From: Calonectria ilicicola
Lineage: Eukaryota > Ascomycota > Sordariomycetes > Hypocreales > Nectriaceae
NCBI GenBank assembly: GCA_020809705.1
Contig: CP085831.1
Coordinates: forward strand, 2,728,001 to 2,792,000
Direction: 5' to 3'
DNA length: 64,000 bases
The notes under the pieces are model-generated. The model did no database searches. It had not been told where the DNA came from and worked only from the letters and a program-made list of their open reading frames with translations. The translations under genes were made by a program, and so were the position numbers. Positions 20,706 to 32,547 of this stretch are shown here, one piece after another (positions within the stretch are counted from its first letter, which is position 1; every line of letters starts with the position of its first letter).

Positions 20706-22475
20706 TCAATCTCGCACGCCCAACTCTGGTATAACTCGAAGATCGCCCAACTTCTCCCTGGGTGGAGGCCCAGGCGGGAGGACATCGGCAAGGGTTTCGT
20801 CAGTGCCCTGGAGGTCATCTTCCATCTCGACATGGTCGCGGATCTTGAGGAGAATGACTGGGGCAGCGAAAACAAGGGATGCGCCAAGCAAAACCCAGTT
20901 GCTAATGAACTGAGCCTTGAAGGAGACCTGGCGAGCATCCAGGTTCCATGAAACAGCAGCTCCGGCAGATTGAATGCCCTTGTAGAATCCGACGTAGTTT
21001 GCAGAACGACGGCCAGAGTTAGTGAGGGCACCGATGAACCTGGTCTAATTAGCACGATTGATAGAGAAGACAGGAAAAAGTGGAGCGACATACCAGTAAA
21101 CGGAAGCCTGCCATGCAGCATCATAAAAGCCATAGCATATGTATAAAATAAACGGACCGGCATATCCCGAGGTGGTCCAGTCGGTAAGTTTGAAATCTGA
21201 GGATAGGGTATCTTCACGGGTATATGTCTTCTCAAAGGCGTAACCACCGCCCCAGACAGAAAAAGTAAGAATAACAAGAACTAGGAGAGCAACTTTGGCA
21301 CGTGTCGTCCTGCGCACGCGCTCCATGTCGAGGAGATATCCCCAGATGCCGGCAGCAGCAATCTGTGCGAGCCAGTACAGCAGGTTGTTCAAACCTCTGG
21401 TTCGCACATTAAAGTAATCAGCGTTGACAACATTGTACTGGTAGGCGTAAAACCAGTTGGAAGAGAAGAACATAGGAAAAAGAAAAAGAACGTAGGGTTC
21501 GAATTTGAGCGTCTCGTAGAGCCCGATGATTTCGCTCTGCCAGGTAGGGTTTTTCATCAAGATGACGCGAGAGCCATCTTTTCGGATGATGTCGTGAGCA
21601 TTGCAGAGTAGGGTTGCAAGGGCTGCACCAAAGAACATCAAGACAATGAAGCCGATATATGTGCCATTGTTGACGCCAGGAGCATTTGTGACATCAATGT
21701 TGGTGCCAAGGGGGATCTAAATTGACGGTTAGGAATCGACGTCCCACGGCACAGGCAGGGTTTCTTGAGAGCGGGTTTTGGGATAAGAACTTACAAAACT
21801 TCCAATGACAGCACCCATATTAAAGATGCCCCAGAACCAAGCAAAGTAGCGTCCCTTTTGGTCCTCGTTTGGATATGAGATCATGATGGTACCTTGGGCG
21901 GTCCAGAGCATGGCAGCGCAGACACCCAGCCAAGTACCTGCGAAAATGTTGAAGCCTCGCACATGGTGGTGCGAAGCGACCAACAGACTAATGGCATAGA
22001 TACCGTACCCTGTTCCTCCGAAAGCCAGTGTCCATCGAACACCGAGCTTGTTCACAAAGGTACCGCCGAGGAAGCCGAAGACTGCAAAAGCGCTGTACAC
22101 GGCAGTGTTCTGTGACGCGCAGCAGTAAGCAAGGTGCATCCCGATGATCATATGCAGTCAGAGCCAATTGCTTACCATATCATCGCCCAATGTCTTATCC
22201 GCCACCCCGGCCCTCCCTACTCCGTTGAGGGCGTTGAACATGCCGGGACACATGAAGCACACAAAGGAGACCATGCCCAACTGGATCTTTGGCGACGCAA
22301 ACCAGGGAAAGGTGCGGCCAAAGAAGCGATATTGCCGATACTTCCAGTTTCGGGGCAAATTGACGGCGCCGGTGGAGTGGTTGTACAGGAGATCATCGCT
22401 GATGTTGGCATAGGACATGGCTTCGGGGTTAGCTACGGGGGCCGACTGGCCCGCGGCGGGCGTATTGAAGGACAT
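20706..22475 (-). CDS. UNC-93-like major-facilitator membrane protein
   Basis: Four exons: 22475..22176, 22109..21795, 21716..21094 and 21039..20706, with introns of 66, 78 and 54 bp, giving 523 residues. About 11-12 hydrophobic segments are visible. Typical traits of the fungal UNC-93/MFS group are seen: a hydrophilic N-terminus, a first span with SFVCFMCPGMFNALNG, the loop YPNEDQKGRYFAWFW, and a FFSSNWFYAYQYN segment. The last junction skips a first acceptor and uses the CAG three bases later, because only that keeps the frame (W-F-I-G-A-L). The C-terminal 60 residues are charged and Pro-rich. UNC-93 itself is an ion-channel regulator in animals; fungal members are uncharacterised transporters, so the substrate is unknown. 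Confidence 0.85.
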
Positions 22476-24236
22476 GGCGGGCAGCTCCCGGACCTTCAGG
22501 TCATTATAGAAAAAGGTTTACAAAAGAGTAAGGTTAATTAAAACAAACAAAAAAAGAGAGAGAGAGTTTTTCTTTCCCGGAGGCGGGCGGACATGTTGGG
22601 TTCCTTTTATTTTTTTCGGGATTCCTAGACAATATGTAGAGGCAGCAACGGGTACCGAAGGATGCAGCCAACACGTTAGGGAATGGCGAATGTCAGACCA
22701 ATTTTAGAAGCGTGCCGCGGGGAAGGACCGGGATTCCGCAGGCCAATTGCGGTTGAAACGCGACATGTTGGCACTCTATCGCCGCGAGTGTCAGCTGTGG
22801 CGCAATGGATGGGATGTCTCTGAGTTGGGTTGACGTAAGATGTGCTAGTCCACGAATCTGCATGGAGAGAGAGGGGGAGAGGGGGGAGAGGGGGAAAAGC
22901 AATAGACCCAAAAGCCGTCTAATTCTGGTTGCATCGCTGGTGGTAGTGATTGGTTTGGCAATGTGCCATGTCTCTCCACCTCATTAAGAGTACACTCGCC
23001 TGCCGGTGTTAGGGGCGCGGCGATGAGTCTCGGCTGTGAGACCCGGCGGCAGCAGTCAAAGCGCATGGCATCGTTCCGCGTCGGCGGGTTTTGTTTTGTT
23101 TGATCGTCGTGTACTTGCTGTACGTAGATCAGTACAGTACATACATAAATATACACATACATACGCAAGCTATCTGCAACAGGTAATCCCGGGTGGCGAT
23201 GTTTTTGAGATGTGCACCATCCTGGGGCCATCGCGTAAGCCGCTAATGCAACCTCTGGTGGCTCGGCAGCGTTGCGGCAGAGATAGGTACGTAGGGCTGG
23301 GAGGGATGCCACGCTTGGAGGGATGCCCTGCCATAGCCATGCTGTGCCAAAAGCCAGAGACCATGCCGAGAGCCATGGGCTTGCTTTGCCGAACATGTGG
23401 TCAAGTCTTGGGCCGCACTATCTCTCTCAGCCCCCGCCACACTGCGAGGGCCACTGCTAGGATCACACAGCTTCGTCGAATCATGTCGCTGCCGACCGTA
23501 GCGGCCCATGCATCCAAGTTGAGCTCTTTCAGCCCAACAGGTATATCTACGCGGACCGATCCGGAAAATCAGCGTCGATCCCGACGCGACCGACCGGAAA
23601 GACTTGTGAAAGCTACTTTTTTGCTCCATTTTCTTTGTCGAACTGATGGAGGGTTGCACATCCCAGAGCCTGCGCCTCCACTCACCGGCTGCAGCCACCA
23701 TTAAGAGACATGAATAGCTCAACAGCCACATTTCCTATTTCTCTTCCTCCTCCTTGTCTTGCGCAAATTGCGGCTAAAAATTAATTTATTGCTGTCCAAA
23801 GTTCCTATTTCGCCTGGCCTGGGGACATTTTGAGCTCGTTTTAATTCGGTCACTGTGGATTATTAGTCTGCAGCTCAAGCTTACATGGCAGTTGACATGA
23901 ATCGGCGATCCACCTCCAATTCAAGAGTGTATTGCAGGGCTGATCGCAAGAAATAGCAACAACCTGTCGCTGCATTCCCTAAATTAATTAAATCTGGGCA
24001 AACCTGCTCGTGTGCAGATAACTAGGGCCATGTACTGGCATTTTAAACGAGGCTCCATGACTGGCCAGTTGTTATGGCGGTTCGCTCCGCCCTCGTGCAA
24101 CTTGATTCGCTCCCTCCAGATCAGCTCAGCTCAGCCGCACACGCGTCACTCGCGCAGCCTCGCAGAAACTCGGCTTTGCAAAAATACATGCATCAATCCG
24201 AAAAACAAGAACCGGGCATAGAGCCAGCTCGCTCTC
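22476..24236. other. Divergent promoter region, UNC-93-like / NLR
   Basis: About 1.76 kb. Contains a GA-rich purine tract at about 22862-22900 and an imperfect TACA-type repeat near 23128-23165. Frames of up to 222 codons (23036-23704) are compositionally odd and show no domain, so no gene is called. Confidence 0.5.
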
Positions 24237-26943
24237 ATGAGTCAGTCAGCCTTCAACGCGCCCATTCGCGGCCATAATGCCCTCGCTGGCCTTCACGCAT
24301 CTGGCCATGGCACCATCAACAACTATTTTGCTACCCCGCCCCAATTCGCCCAAGATCATGAGGCCGAAATAATTCAAAGGGAAATGGAAGGTTGGTACCT
24401 CCAGGTCCCGGTCAATTAGAATGTGGCTAACCAGAAACAAAGCCTGCCTCCAGTCGCTCACCTTTCCCACTATGAACGCCAGGCATGATGATATATCCGA
24501 CGCTCATCCACACACGTGTGACTGGCTTTTCAGTACCCCCGAGTTCCAGGAGTGGCAGGATCGTGCCGACCTCACAGCCCACAACGGTGTGCTCTGGATC
24601 AAGGGCAAGCCAGGAGCAGGCAAATCAACCCTGATGAAGCACACCTTGAATTATTGCAAGGATAATTTCCAGAAACATCTCATTGTGGCATATTTTTTTA
24701 ATGCACGAGGCGATCTTCTTGAGAAAACTCCTCAGGGCCTTTGGCAATCTCTTTTATACCAGCTCCTCAACAACGACAATGTGTTGCGTGAGGCTTTTTT
24801 CCCCACCTTAGAGGACATGCAGAGAATATTCAAGGGGAATAATTTTGAATGGAAACAGCCTCAATTAAGAAGTTTGGTGGCATCCACAATCAAGCAATGC
24901 TCCTCAAAACCTGTCCTCCTCCTCGTCGACGCCTTAGATGAGTGCAACGAGCGAGACGTGAGAGACGTTGTTGACTTTCTTGAATCCTTGAGTATGACTT
25001 CTATTCAACTTGGTGTATCACTAAGAATTTGTCTTTCTAGTCGCCATTATCCCAGCATTAGCATGAAGAAGAACCTTGAGCTGATTGTTGAGAAGAGCGA
25101 TGAACACCAGCAAGATATTGCCTTATATATAAAAGAAAAATTGAGAATAAAAGATGATGATATTGAGTCTCAAATAGAAAATAAGGCACATGGAACTTTT
25201 ATGTGGGTAGTCTTAGTTGTGGCCCTATTAAACAAAGCCTACGATGAGGGTCAAGACGACGCCTTGCAGATAGCACTAGAGGACATACCAGAGGGCCTCG
25301 AAGAACTATTTGAGAACATTTTGAGCAATAATAGCCACAATAAGGATGAAATGGTACATATGTTTCAATGGGTATTGCTCAGTGAGCGACCCTTGAGCCC
25401 TCTGGAGCTTTTTGTCATGGTAACAAGGAAGGTTCCTTCCGCCAACGACATTATCGAAAGGCGCATCACTACCTCATCGAATGGACTCATTGAGATACGG
25501 AAAGGAGGTGAAATTGAGATTGTTCAGTTCATCCATTTGTCTGTCAGCGATTTCCTTTTTCGAAATAATCGGTTGCAAACTTTGGACCAAGGGCTGGGGC
25601 CGGACCCTGTCTGTTCAAGCCACAACCGCCTGTGGGCTGACTGCTTATTCTGGTTCAAAAGGCTGGGCCAAAAGTTAAAGGATGAGCCCCAAAGTAGTGC
25701 GTATTTGGATAGCCGACGCCCTGGTCTGACGTATAGTCTAACAGGCGTGTTCTATCACTCTGATAATGTTCTGTCACGACAAAAGCGGGAAAATTGGTTT
25801 GATTCACTGAAAGCAAAATTATATCTTCGTCGCAATTCTAGAAAGCAGGATGATATCAAGCAGTGGATACAAAAATATCAGGAATGGTTCCAGTGGTGGT
25901 CCACTTGTTATACCACTTTTGAATTTACGGGCCTAGATGACAACCTTGAGGGAAACATGGGCCAAGAGCCCTTGTATTTGTGCTCGCTACTAGGCTGCAC
26001 AAATTTAGTCTCGACTCTCCTTGCCAGCAACTTAATCCATATTGACTTGCAAGGTCATAAATATGGTAATGCGCTACAGGCTGCCCTTCATAACGAACAC
26101 GAACAGATTGCGAAAATGCTCATTGAGAAGGGCATTGACGTCAATGCACAAGGCGGCCACTATGGTAACGCTCTCCAGGCCGCCTCTTGGCATGGACTTG
26201 TCGACATTGCGAAAATGATCCTTAGCAGAGGCGCCGATGCCAATATCCAAGGCGGCAGGTATGGCAATGCCTTGCAGGCCGCCTCTACCGGAAGCGAACA
26301 TATTGTAGAGATGCTCCTTGAGATGGGCGCCGATGTTAATGCACAGGGCGGTCATCATGGAAATGCACTACAGGCTGCCTGTTCGAATGGAAATGAAGCT
26401 ATTATCAAGCGGCTTCTACGAGAAGGTGCTAATATCAATGCGCAACCTGGCGAATATGGAACTGCACTACAGACTGCCTGTATGAATGCAAATGAAGATA
26501 TTATTAAGCTGCTTCTACAAGAAGGTGCTAATATCGATGCAAAATGCAGTCATTATGGAAATGCACTACAAGCTGCTAGTTGGTTTGGAAGGAAAGATGT
26601 TGTGAATTTACTTTTGCAAAAGGGTGCTGATGTCAATGCACAAGGCGGTTATCATGGAAATGCACTAAAGGCTGCCTGTAGTGTTGGAAATGAAGATATT
26701 GTTAAGCTGCTTCTACAAGAAGGTGCTGATGTCAATGCACAAGGCGGTCACTATGGAAATGCACTACAAGCTGCTAGTTGGCATGGAAGGAAAAATATTG
26801 TGAAGTTACTTTTGCAAAAGGGCGCTGATGTCAATGCACAAGGTGGTGAATATGGGGATGCACTACAGGCTGCCTCTGATGCAGGACATGAAAATATTGT
26901 AAAATTGCTTCAGGAGGAGATTTCTAACAGTAGTACTACTTAA
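24237..26943 (+). CDS. NACHT-ankyrin STAND protein (fungal NLR)
   Basis: Two exons, 24237..24390 and 24443..26943, joined by a 52-bp intron with a GCTAAC branch site, giving 884 residues. The first 35 residues are Gly/Asn-rich (FNAPIRG...GTINNYF), resembling the short amyloid-type motifs at the N-terminus of many fungal NLRs. Then comes the family linker CLQSL-x-FP-x-MNARHDDI, a NACHT NTPase with Walker A GKPGAGKS (106-113) and Walker B LLLVDALDE, a winged-helix-like region, and about ten ankyrin repeats (each about 33 residues, YGNALQAA cores) to the C-terminus. Such proteins sense non-self or stress ligands through the repeats and trigger downstream death or signalling effectors; this role is family knowledge. 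The repeats are unusually alike at the DNA level. Confidence 0.88.
26041..26900 (+). repeat. Ankyrin-coding tandem repeats with 198-bp higher-order unit
   Basis: Nine well-matched units of about 99 bp. Units 6+7 and 8+9 form a nearly duplicated dimer: AATGAAGATATT recurs at 26491 (one change) and 26689, exactly 198 bp apart. The unit starting GNALQAASTG is one codon short. Confidence 0.75.
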
Positions 26944-27586
26944 AACGTCTGTATGAATGGACCGCGCAATCCTCACCATATTGTTTTAGGTTCTTAAAAT
27001 CATTCTTTTCATCTACGATAGAACTCAGAAAAGTGATTCTATGCCCTATTTCAACAAGTGCTACACAAACAAATGAAACTTTGGATGCCAAAACAGTGAA
27101 TCAAAAGTTTGTAAATCATATTTTCTGAAATACATTTGCAGGAATGAAATATCAACAACAGGAATTGGCGCCAAGGCTTATGCACAAGGAATATCCTTTG
27201 CCATTTGAGGCTCATTAAGTAGCAAAGTAGTCCAACTAACTACACTGATTGGTTTAAACCCTTCGTCGGATAAGGTGTTTAGTATCGAGATACAATTATA
27301 AGAATAATGTCACTCTCATTAGAATAGAACAGCTATTAGAAGCAGTATCGGGAGATGAAGTATTACCGGCTGGCCATCCTTCATTTCTTAGCTTCTGTAA
27401 CTGAGAACCCACATGATAGTTGATAATAATAGAACATTAGGATGGAGTTGGGTGCATAGAGTCCCCGAGGCTCGATCAAATTTAAAGTACATCTCAAAAC
27501 CTCCAATTACTGCTGATATTCTACGAGAGCAAAATGATAACCCGCCCTCGAGTCCCATCTTTACCGATCTGATGAAAGGCTTCCCT
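26944..27586. other. Convergent intergenic region, AT-rich
   Basis: About 640 bp between the NLR and the kinase-like gene. No feature supported. Confidence 0.5.
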
Positions 27587-28738
27587 CTACTGAGGCGGCA
27601 AAGGATAAGTGCTCCTCATATTTTCTCCCATGGTGTTGACGGCGTTAAACCCCCTCAGAAAATCGGTATCCACCACCTCCCAACCATACTCCTCAAGCGA
27701 AAAAATGATATCGGACTTTACTTCTTCAACACTATTATACTTCCTCTGCCAACACTTTTTCGCAACATTACCAAGATACCAGTCATTTCCTAAGGTTGGG
27801 GTACTTTGGCCTTGTAGTGCATTTGCATTAATAAAAAAAAACTCGAGAAAACTCGATTACCAAGATATCTATTCTCCAGATCGGGCCATATACCTTGCAC
27901 ATATATATTGTGACGATCATCCTGGTTTTCGCTAGCTTCACGGCCAGGTCAAAACGTTGTCATTAGCTCATAAATGGCGTTGCCCAACAGAGCCAAATCG
28001 GTTAACTTGGAGGGGCGAATATTCTGTTCGCTCGTAACTTCGTATAATGGATGGAAGGGGTACCAGCCCCAAGTTTTGCTTGGGAATGGGAGTGGGTATT
28101 TCCCCCAATGGAAGGCTGATGAGGGGAACCCAACAAGAGAAAGTTGGAGTGAATCTGAAAGCCAGCAGTTCTTCAAGTTAAAATGGCCAATGATAATTTC
28201 GCGCGAATGGATAAATTCGACAGCTGAGCTTAGCTGTAGAATCCACTGATATATTATAGGAAGAAACTTTGGCTCTGGCCGATGCGTCTCACTGCGGTAG
28301 AGTAAATCACGATGATGCCAAATAAAGATGTCTAGCGACGGCCCAGTGGGCTTTTCGAAGAGAGGGAAGCCAGTCCATGGATCATCACCAACATATCTAT
28401 GACTAGGTTAGATTTGCCGTTGTTACTTTGGAAACCGTATCATACTTGGCCACTCGGTCATGTGTAGCTCCCATAAATTCATAAGCGATGCTTGTTTTCC
28501 AACTCCTCCAAGCAATGTCACCTTCTTGCCATTCACAATCGGATTGTAGATCCCAGTCATTCTCATATGTGTCAGGCACCAAAATAAGAGTCTTATCGTC
28601 TACCATTCTTATATAAAAGTAGTCGTCGATGTTGGAATATGCGTGCTTGGTACCCCTACATCCTCGTAAAGGGGTGGGACGAGAGTCGGTTCTGCGAGGA
28701 GGTTCCAGCTCCGGGGCTGGCGATTCCCTTCGAGCCAT
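27587..28738 (-). pseudogene. Degenerate protein-kinase-like gene with one in-frame TGA
   Basis: Best model: exons 28738..28446, 28396..27861 and 27789..27587, with introns of 49 and 71 bp, 344 codons, interrupted by a single TGA at 27951..27949. Before the stop, 246 residues are encoded. After it, the same frame continues through a kinase-like C-lobe (YLGNVAKKCWQRKY, then EEYGWEV) to a TAG at 27587. A kinase fold is suggested by FIHSREIIIGHFNLKN aligning with the catalytic loop, LVGFPS with DFG, and LTDLALLGNAIYELM with helix F. The catalytic Asp of HRD is Asn and DFG is absent, so it was probably already a pseudokinase. TGA-C is a leaky stop context, so readthrough or a genuine short protein cannot be excluded. 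Tail to tail with the NLR gene. The weak donor GTAATC makes the last exon less certain. Confidence 0.55.
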
Positions 28739-29612
28739 AGTTACCACCTATACAGAGAGGGTTTATATTTGGCGAGCGAGGCAATGGATCTTGGAACTAG
28801 TAAAAGAATACAGCTAGGCAACGAAGGTCGCCGATATAACAGTGCGCTAGCTTTGCAGCTCTCGAAGTATAACGAAAGAAAGTAAACTACTCAGCTGCAT
28901 GCATCCTGGAGGGTTTGAGGAAAGAAAAAAATGCATTGGACTGTCACATGAGGTGAGTGGAGGAGGAGCCACTAGTGAATTTCGGCCATTCACAATACTT
29001 GCATCTGGTTATCCTCTGGGTTAAACGCTTTCTGTGAAGGCTACGGGCCTAGTTGCATTACGGTGCTTGAGAGAGCCTGAGCTATGACAAGGCTATATTG
29101 ACCCCTATAGTACAACTTCTCAAATTTCAAGAAGGGATACCAAACAACATATGAAAAATGCAACGAAGGCAGCGACAAGATTAATCAAGACGGAACTTGT
29201 CGCGACTCCAAGGGTTGGAGTGCCAAGGAAAGGTTGTTCATCATCTTTGTGGCGACTTCTAGGGCGCAATTTGGATCATTAGCGAACCTTTAGATGCTGT
29301 TTTCACTCGCTTCCATTTGATGAGAGGGTCGGAACTCATTTACTAAAGTCAAGTTCCGATGTGCTCATGATCACGGCGACAATGGCTAGTTCACTCACCA
29401 TGAGAGCCATCAGTTATGCACGATGGTGGGTCGGAGGATAGTTAGTCTACGGTCTGCATGATCGCCACTACATGGTTGAAACAAAACGATACAAGTAATT
29501 GAAGCAATAGCATAAGACGCGTGTTTAAATTTTTATAAAATAAATGACTACAACTTCCAAGTACATGTCAATCTATACAGTCATCCATACCCATTTGCAA
29601 CACGATCCTAAC
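28739..29612. other. Intergenic
   Basis: About 870 bp between two minus-strand genes. No supported feature. Confidence 0.5.
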
Positions 29613-30712
29613 CTATGTGTTGGTGGGGGCGCCAGCCGGATATCGAGTTCCAGATACCTCAAAGTTATCCACAATTTCCTGAATAGCCTTCATTTCTTCA
29701 TCATCCAGCTTGATCAAAGTCGAGTTTTCCTTGACTCTGCTCACAGTAGTAGCTCCTGGGATGGGAATAATGGTTGGCAGTCCGTCGCGCTTGCTGAGGC
29801 CCTTTACCCATCCAATGGCAAGCTGTGCTGGGGAGCATCCCTTTTTCTCAGCAATAGCCTGGACTTGGGTGACCAGTTTGAGGTTGTGCTCCACGGCCTC
29901 TTTCTGGAATCGAGGGAAATGTTCGGCGATGCCCATTCCCTTGAATTGGGACGCGTCGGTAAATCTTCCAGTGAGCATCTAGTCACGTGCGTTAGCTACG
30001 GATGAGAATTTGGGGGTTGCAGGTAAACTTACTCCTCTGCCGATGGGGGAATAGGCTAGAATGGGAATGTCGTTCTCTGCTGCTGCTGCTGCAACGCCGT
30101 TTTTGAGGATATCTGGAGTAAACATGCTGAGTTCTACCTCTACTGCAAGGACCTTGACATGCTTTGCGGCCAGGCGGATGGTATCGGCATTGCATTCAGA
30201 AACATAGACGCCGCCGATTTTCCCAGTGTCGACGTATTCCTTCTGGATTACGCTGAGGGTGGTTTCAAATGGAACCTTGGAGTCTCGCCTAGAGCAAGCA
30301 AAGGCATCAATCTTTTTGACTCCTCCCATCTGGGCAAGGATGTTGTCAAGAGACCTCCGAACACCTTCGGGAGAGCCGTCTGGAATAAGAGTCTTGATGT
30401 CCTGTGCTCCCTTGATGAAGATAGTGACCTTGTCTGCATCTTCAGGATATTTTGTAAAGTAATGCTTGAGAATAGTCATGGAGTTGTATTCCGGAGTTCC
30501 GTAGAACTCGCCAGCGTTCCAGAGGGTGCAACCATTTTGGACAGCAGCATGCATCGTCTCGAGCGTCTGCTCCAGGGGAGGGGGGTTAGGCCTCCATGTG
30601 AGTCCTAAGACACTATGAGCTGGAGCTTCAAGTATGGCATAGAAAACGGGAATAACAAACCCATGAGGCCATAACCGATGGGACCAACATCTTTTCCAAG
30701 TACTTGGGTCAT
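29613..30712 (-). CDS. Aldo-keto reductase, pyridoxal-reductase-like
   Basis: Three exons: 30712..30661, 30604..30033 and 29978..29613, with introns of 56 and 54 bp, giving 329 residues. The sequence follows the fungal/plant pyridoxal reductase branch of the AKR superfamily: GYGLMGLTW at the first strand, WNAGEFYG with the catalytic Tyr52, Lys82 in IFIKG, the YVSECNADTIRLA segment, SPIGRG and a C-terminal NADPH-binding IPIPGATT motif. The usual active-site His is replaced by Cys in AFACSRRD, as is common in this branch. The Asp at the tetrad position is Asn47, also typical. Likely NADPH-dependent reduction of pyridoxal or a related aldehyde in the cytosol. It stands alone between unrelated genes. 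Confidence 0.87.
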
Positions 30713-31924
30713 TTTGAATGAGATAGGTGGTGTAATGAGGTGGATATTCAAGTCAAAGCTTGGTTGGTGAGGGTTGATTAGCTGAATTGATACTTGGTGT
30801 ATTTTTTTTCTCTTGGCAGTCGAACTAGGTGAGTTTTATAGAAAGCGGTTTGATGGAGCTCAATCGCCCAAGCTGTGTGTACGGTTTGTCATGTTGGACG
30901 GAGTGAGGTCAGTGAATGTGGGGCGAGTCGGATTTAAATCAAAATGGTGGTGTAATGCCGACACATTGGATCGCTGCACAAGAAAAACAGAGGTGCTAGC
31001 TCCGTCCATTCGGAGCTGATAAGAGATAACGCCGCTGAGGCCAATAGCATCCCACCGGGACCCACTCTGATAAGCCGACAAATGCATGTGAAAGCCCAGT
31101 CCACCTCCAAACAGGATCAGAAGGATTGCCCTCAAAGACATTATGGCACCGGCTTTATTCCATCAACACAACAAATCCGACAAAATATCATGGAAACAAT
31201 CCGAAATCGATATTATGTCCATTTAGTCCATCATATTGTTGAATAAAAATGTTCTAGACATGGTGCACATGTCAGAACTTGTTTGAGAGAGGGGAGGTGT
31301 AGGGTGGGTGGCATTGAAAGAACCGATGTTGCATTGGAGTGCTATGCTGCCTTTTAATGAACCCCAGTGTGCAAAATTACAGGGTCCAATTGGATTACAC
31401 TAGAGAGGCGATTGTAACCAACCTTGCAAGACACAACAAACGCACAAATAAGCATGATCAACAGTCTTTTTCTTTGGTTCAGAAAGAAATCAATGCTCTA
31501 ATTTTTGTATATCCATAATAATGTTTGCCCAAAACGCAATGCCAAACCACTGACTCAAATGCAATGATTAAAATCTCTCCCTCAACCTCAATGCAACACT
31601 GACCACCACACAACTGATAACACTAAACAGCAACAACACATCTCAAACTCGCCCATCTTCCCAACTCGACCAGCACACATCCCCTTCTCAGCTCATCCCG
31701 CCCACCACCTCACTCCCCTCTCCATGACACAACTGCCCTTTCAAAACACAGATATGACTCTCTCCTGCGCGCATAAAAAGCATTTTCAACACAAAGCACT
31801 AGATGATTGATCCGACGTTCCTCAATAAGCCATGCGAATCCCACCAATTTCCAGGTTGGGGGATTCCAAACAGTAATGTGTTACTCGTCACAGACGCGAA
31901 GCGTGCATAGCCACATTCATGCCA
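30713..31924. other. Intergenic
   Basis: About 1.2 kb. Pyrimidine-rich from 31560 to 31760. The short frames have no recognisable features. Confidence 0.5.
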
Positions 31925-32547
31925 TTAAAACTGTCCGGAAGCCGTGCAAACCTGCTTGGCAAGGGCGGTGTACTTGTTGTACGCATCAGGAATCTCGGAT
32001 CGCTGCACCGTCTGACAGAGGGTGGCAACATCCATTGTCTGCCATCCGTTGACGGCCTTGATCTCGTCGCAAATAATACGTGTTGAGCAGTCAGAAGCCA
32101 TGGAGCATGCGACGTTCTTGAAGAAGGTGGCACGCATTTGGAAGAGACCAACACTGTCCTTCTCGGCACCCATACCCTCGTTCGGGTACTTCAGGGACTC
32201 TGGCACTGCAGCGTTTGCAAGCATTCTAAGCTCCGACTGTCCGAGATGTTAGTCTAATTGATCAATCAATCACGAATGATGCATCAGCGTACCTCAGTCA
32301 TTGCAATAGCAATTGCAGTTTCGCATCCCTGGATGCCCATTCCAGCGCTCTTCACTTGGGTGATGATCTGTAAGGCCCGCTGGCTTTGAGCATCATTGAG
32401 TCCGGGAAGAGCGGTACGCTCATGGAGGTGGCGGGCGTGGATGGCATCATGAACAGCGTCGTGAACAGACTTTCCCTTGTGGGCGTTGGCTGATGTAAAA
32501 GTGGCGCTGAAGCTGCCCAAAACTGCAAGAACAGTTGTGGCCTTCAT
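31925..32547 (-). CDS. Secreted lysozyme-like protein of bacterial (actinobacterial) type
   Basis: Two exons, 32547..32293 and 32236..31925 (56-bp intron), 188 residues. A signal peptide of about 22 residues is followed by a His-rich linker (residues 23-43), then a compact domain. Key traits are CETAIAIAMTES with candidate catalytic Glu85, PESLKYPNE, DSVGLFQMR, a GW pair (149-150) and TVQRSEIPDAY. This order (Glu in xES, SLGLFQ-like strand, GW, Q-S-x-x-P-x-x-Y) matches secreted actinobacterial proteins of the lysozyme-like/transglycosylase superfamily. Six cysteines in the mature part suggest disulfides adapted to eukaryotic secretion. The intron falls directly after the Glu85 codon. Likely cleaves peptidoglycan outside the cell; transfer from bacteria is an inference. 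Confidence 0.75.

Noticed and set aside
23036..23704. 222-codon frame between the UNC-93-like and NLR genes
   Set aside because: Overlapped by equally long frames on the other strand, Arg/Ser-rich, no conserved motif; typical chance frame in GC-richer sequence.
1..24000. A complete secondary-metabolite gene cluster
   Set aside because: No PKS, NRPS, terpene cyclase or prenyltransferase gene is present in the window; only tailoring-type enzymes are seen.
24421..24442. ATG at 24421 as the NLR start
   Set aside because: The frame upstream of CLQSL is explained by a 52-bp intron joining a Gly/Asn-rich first exon; the GCTAAC within this stretch is the branch site.
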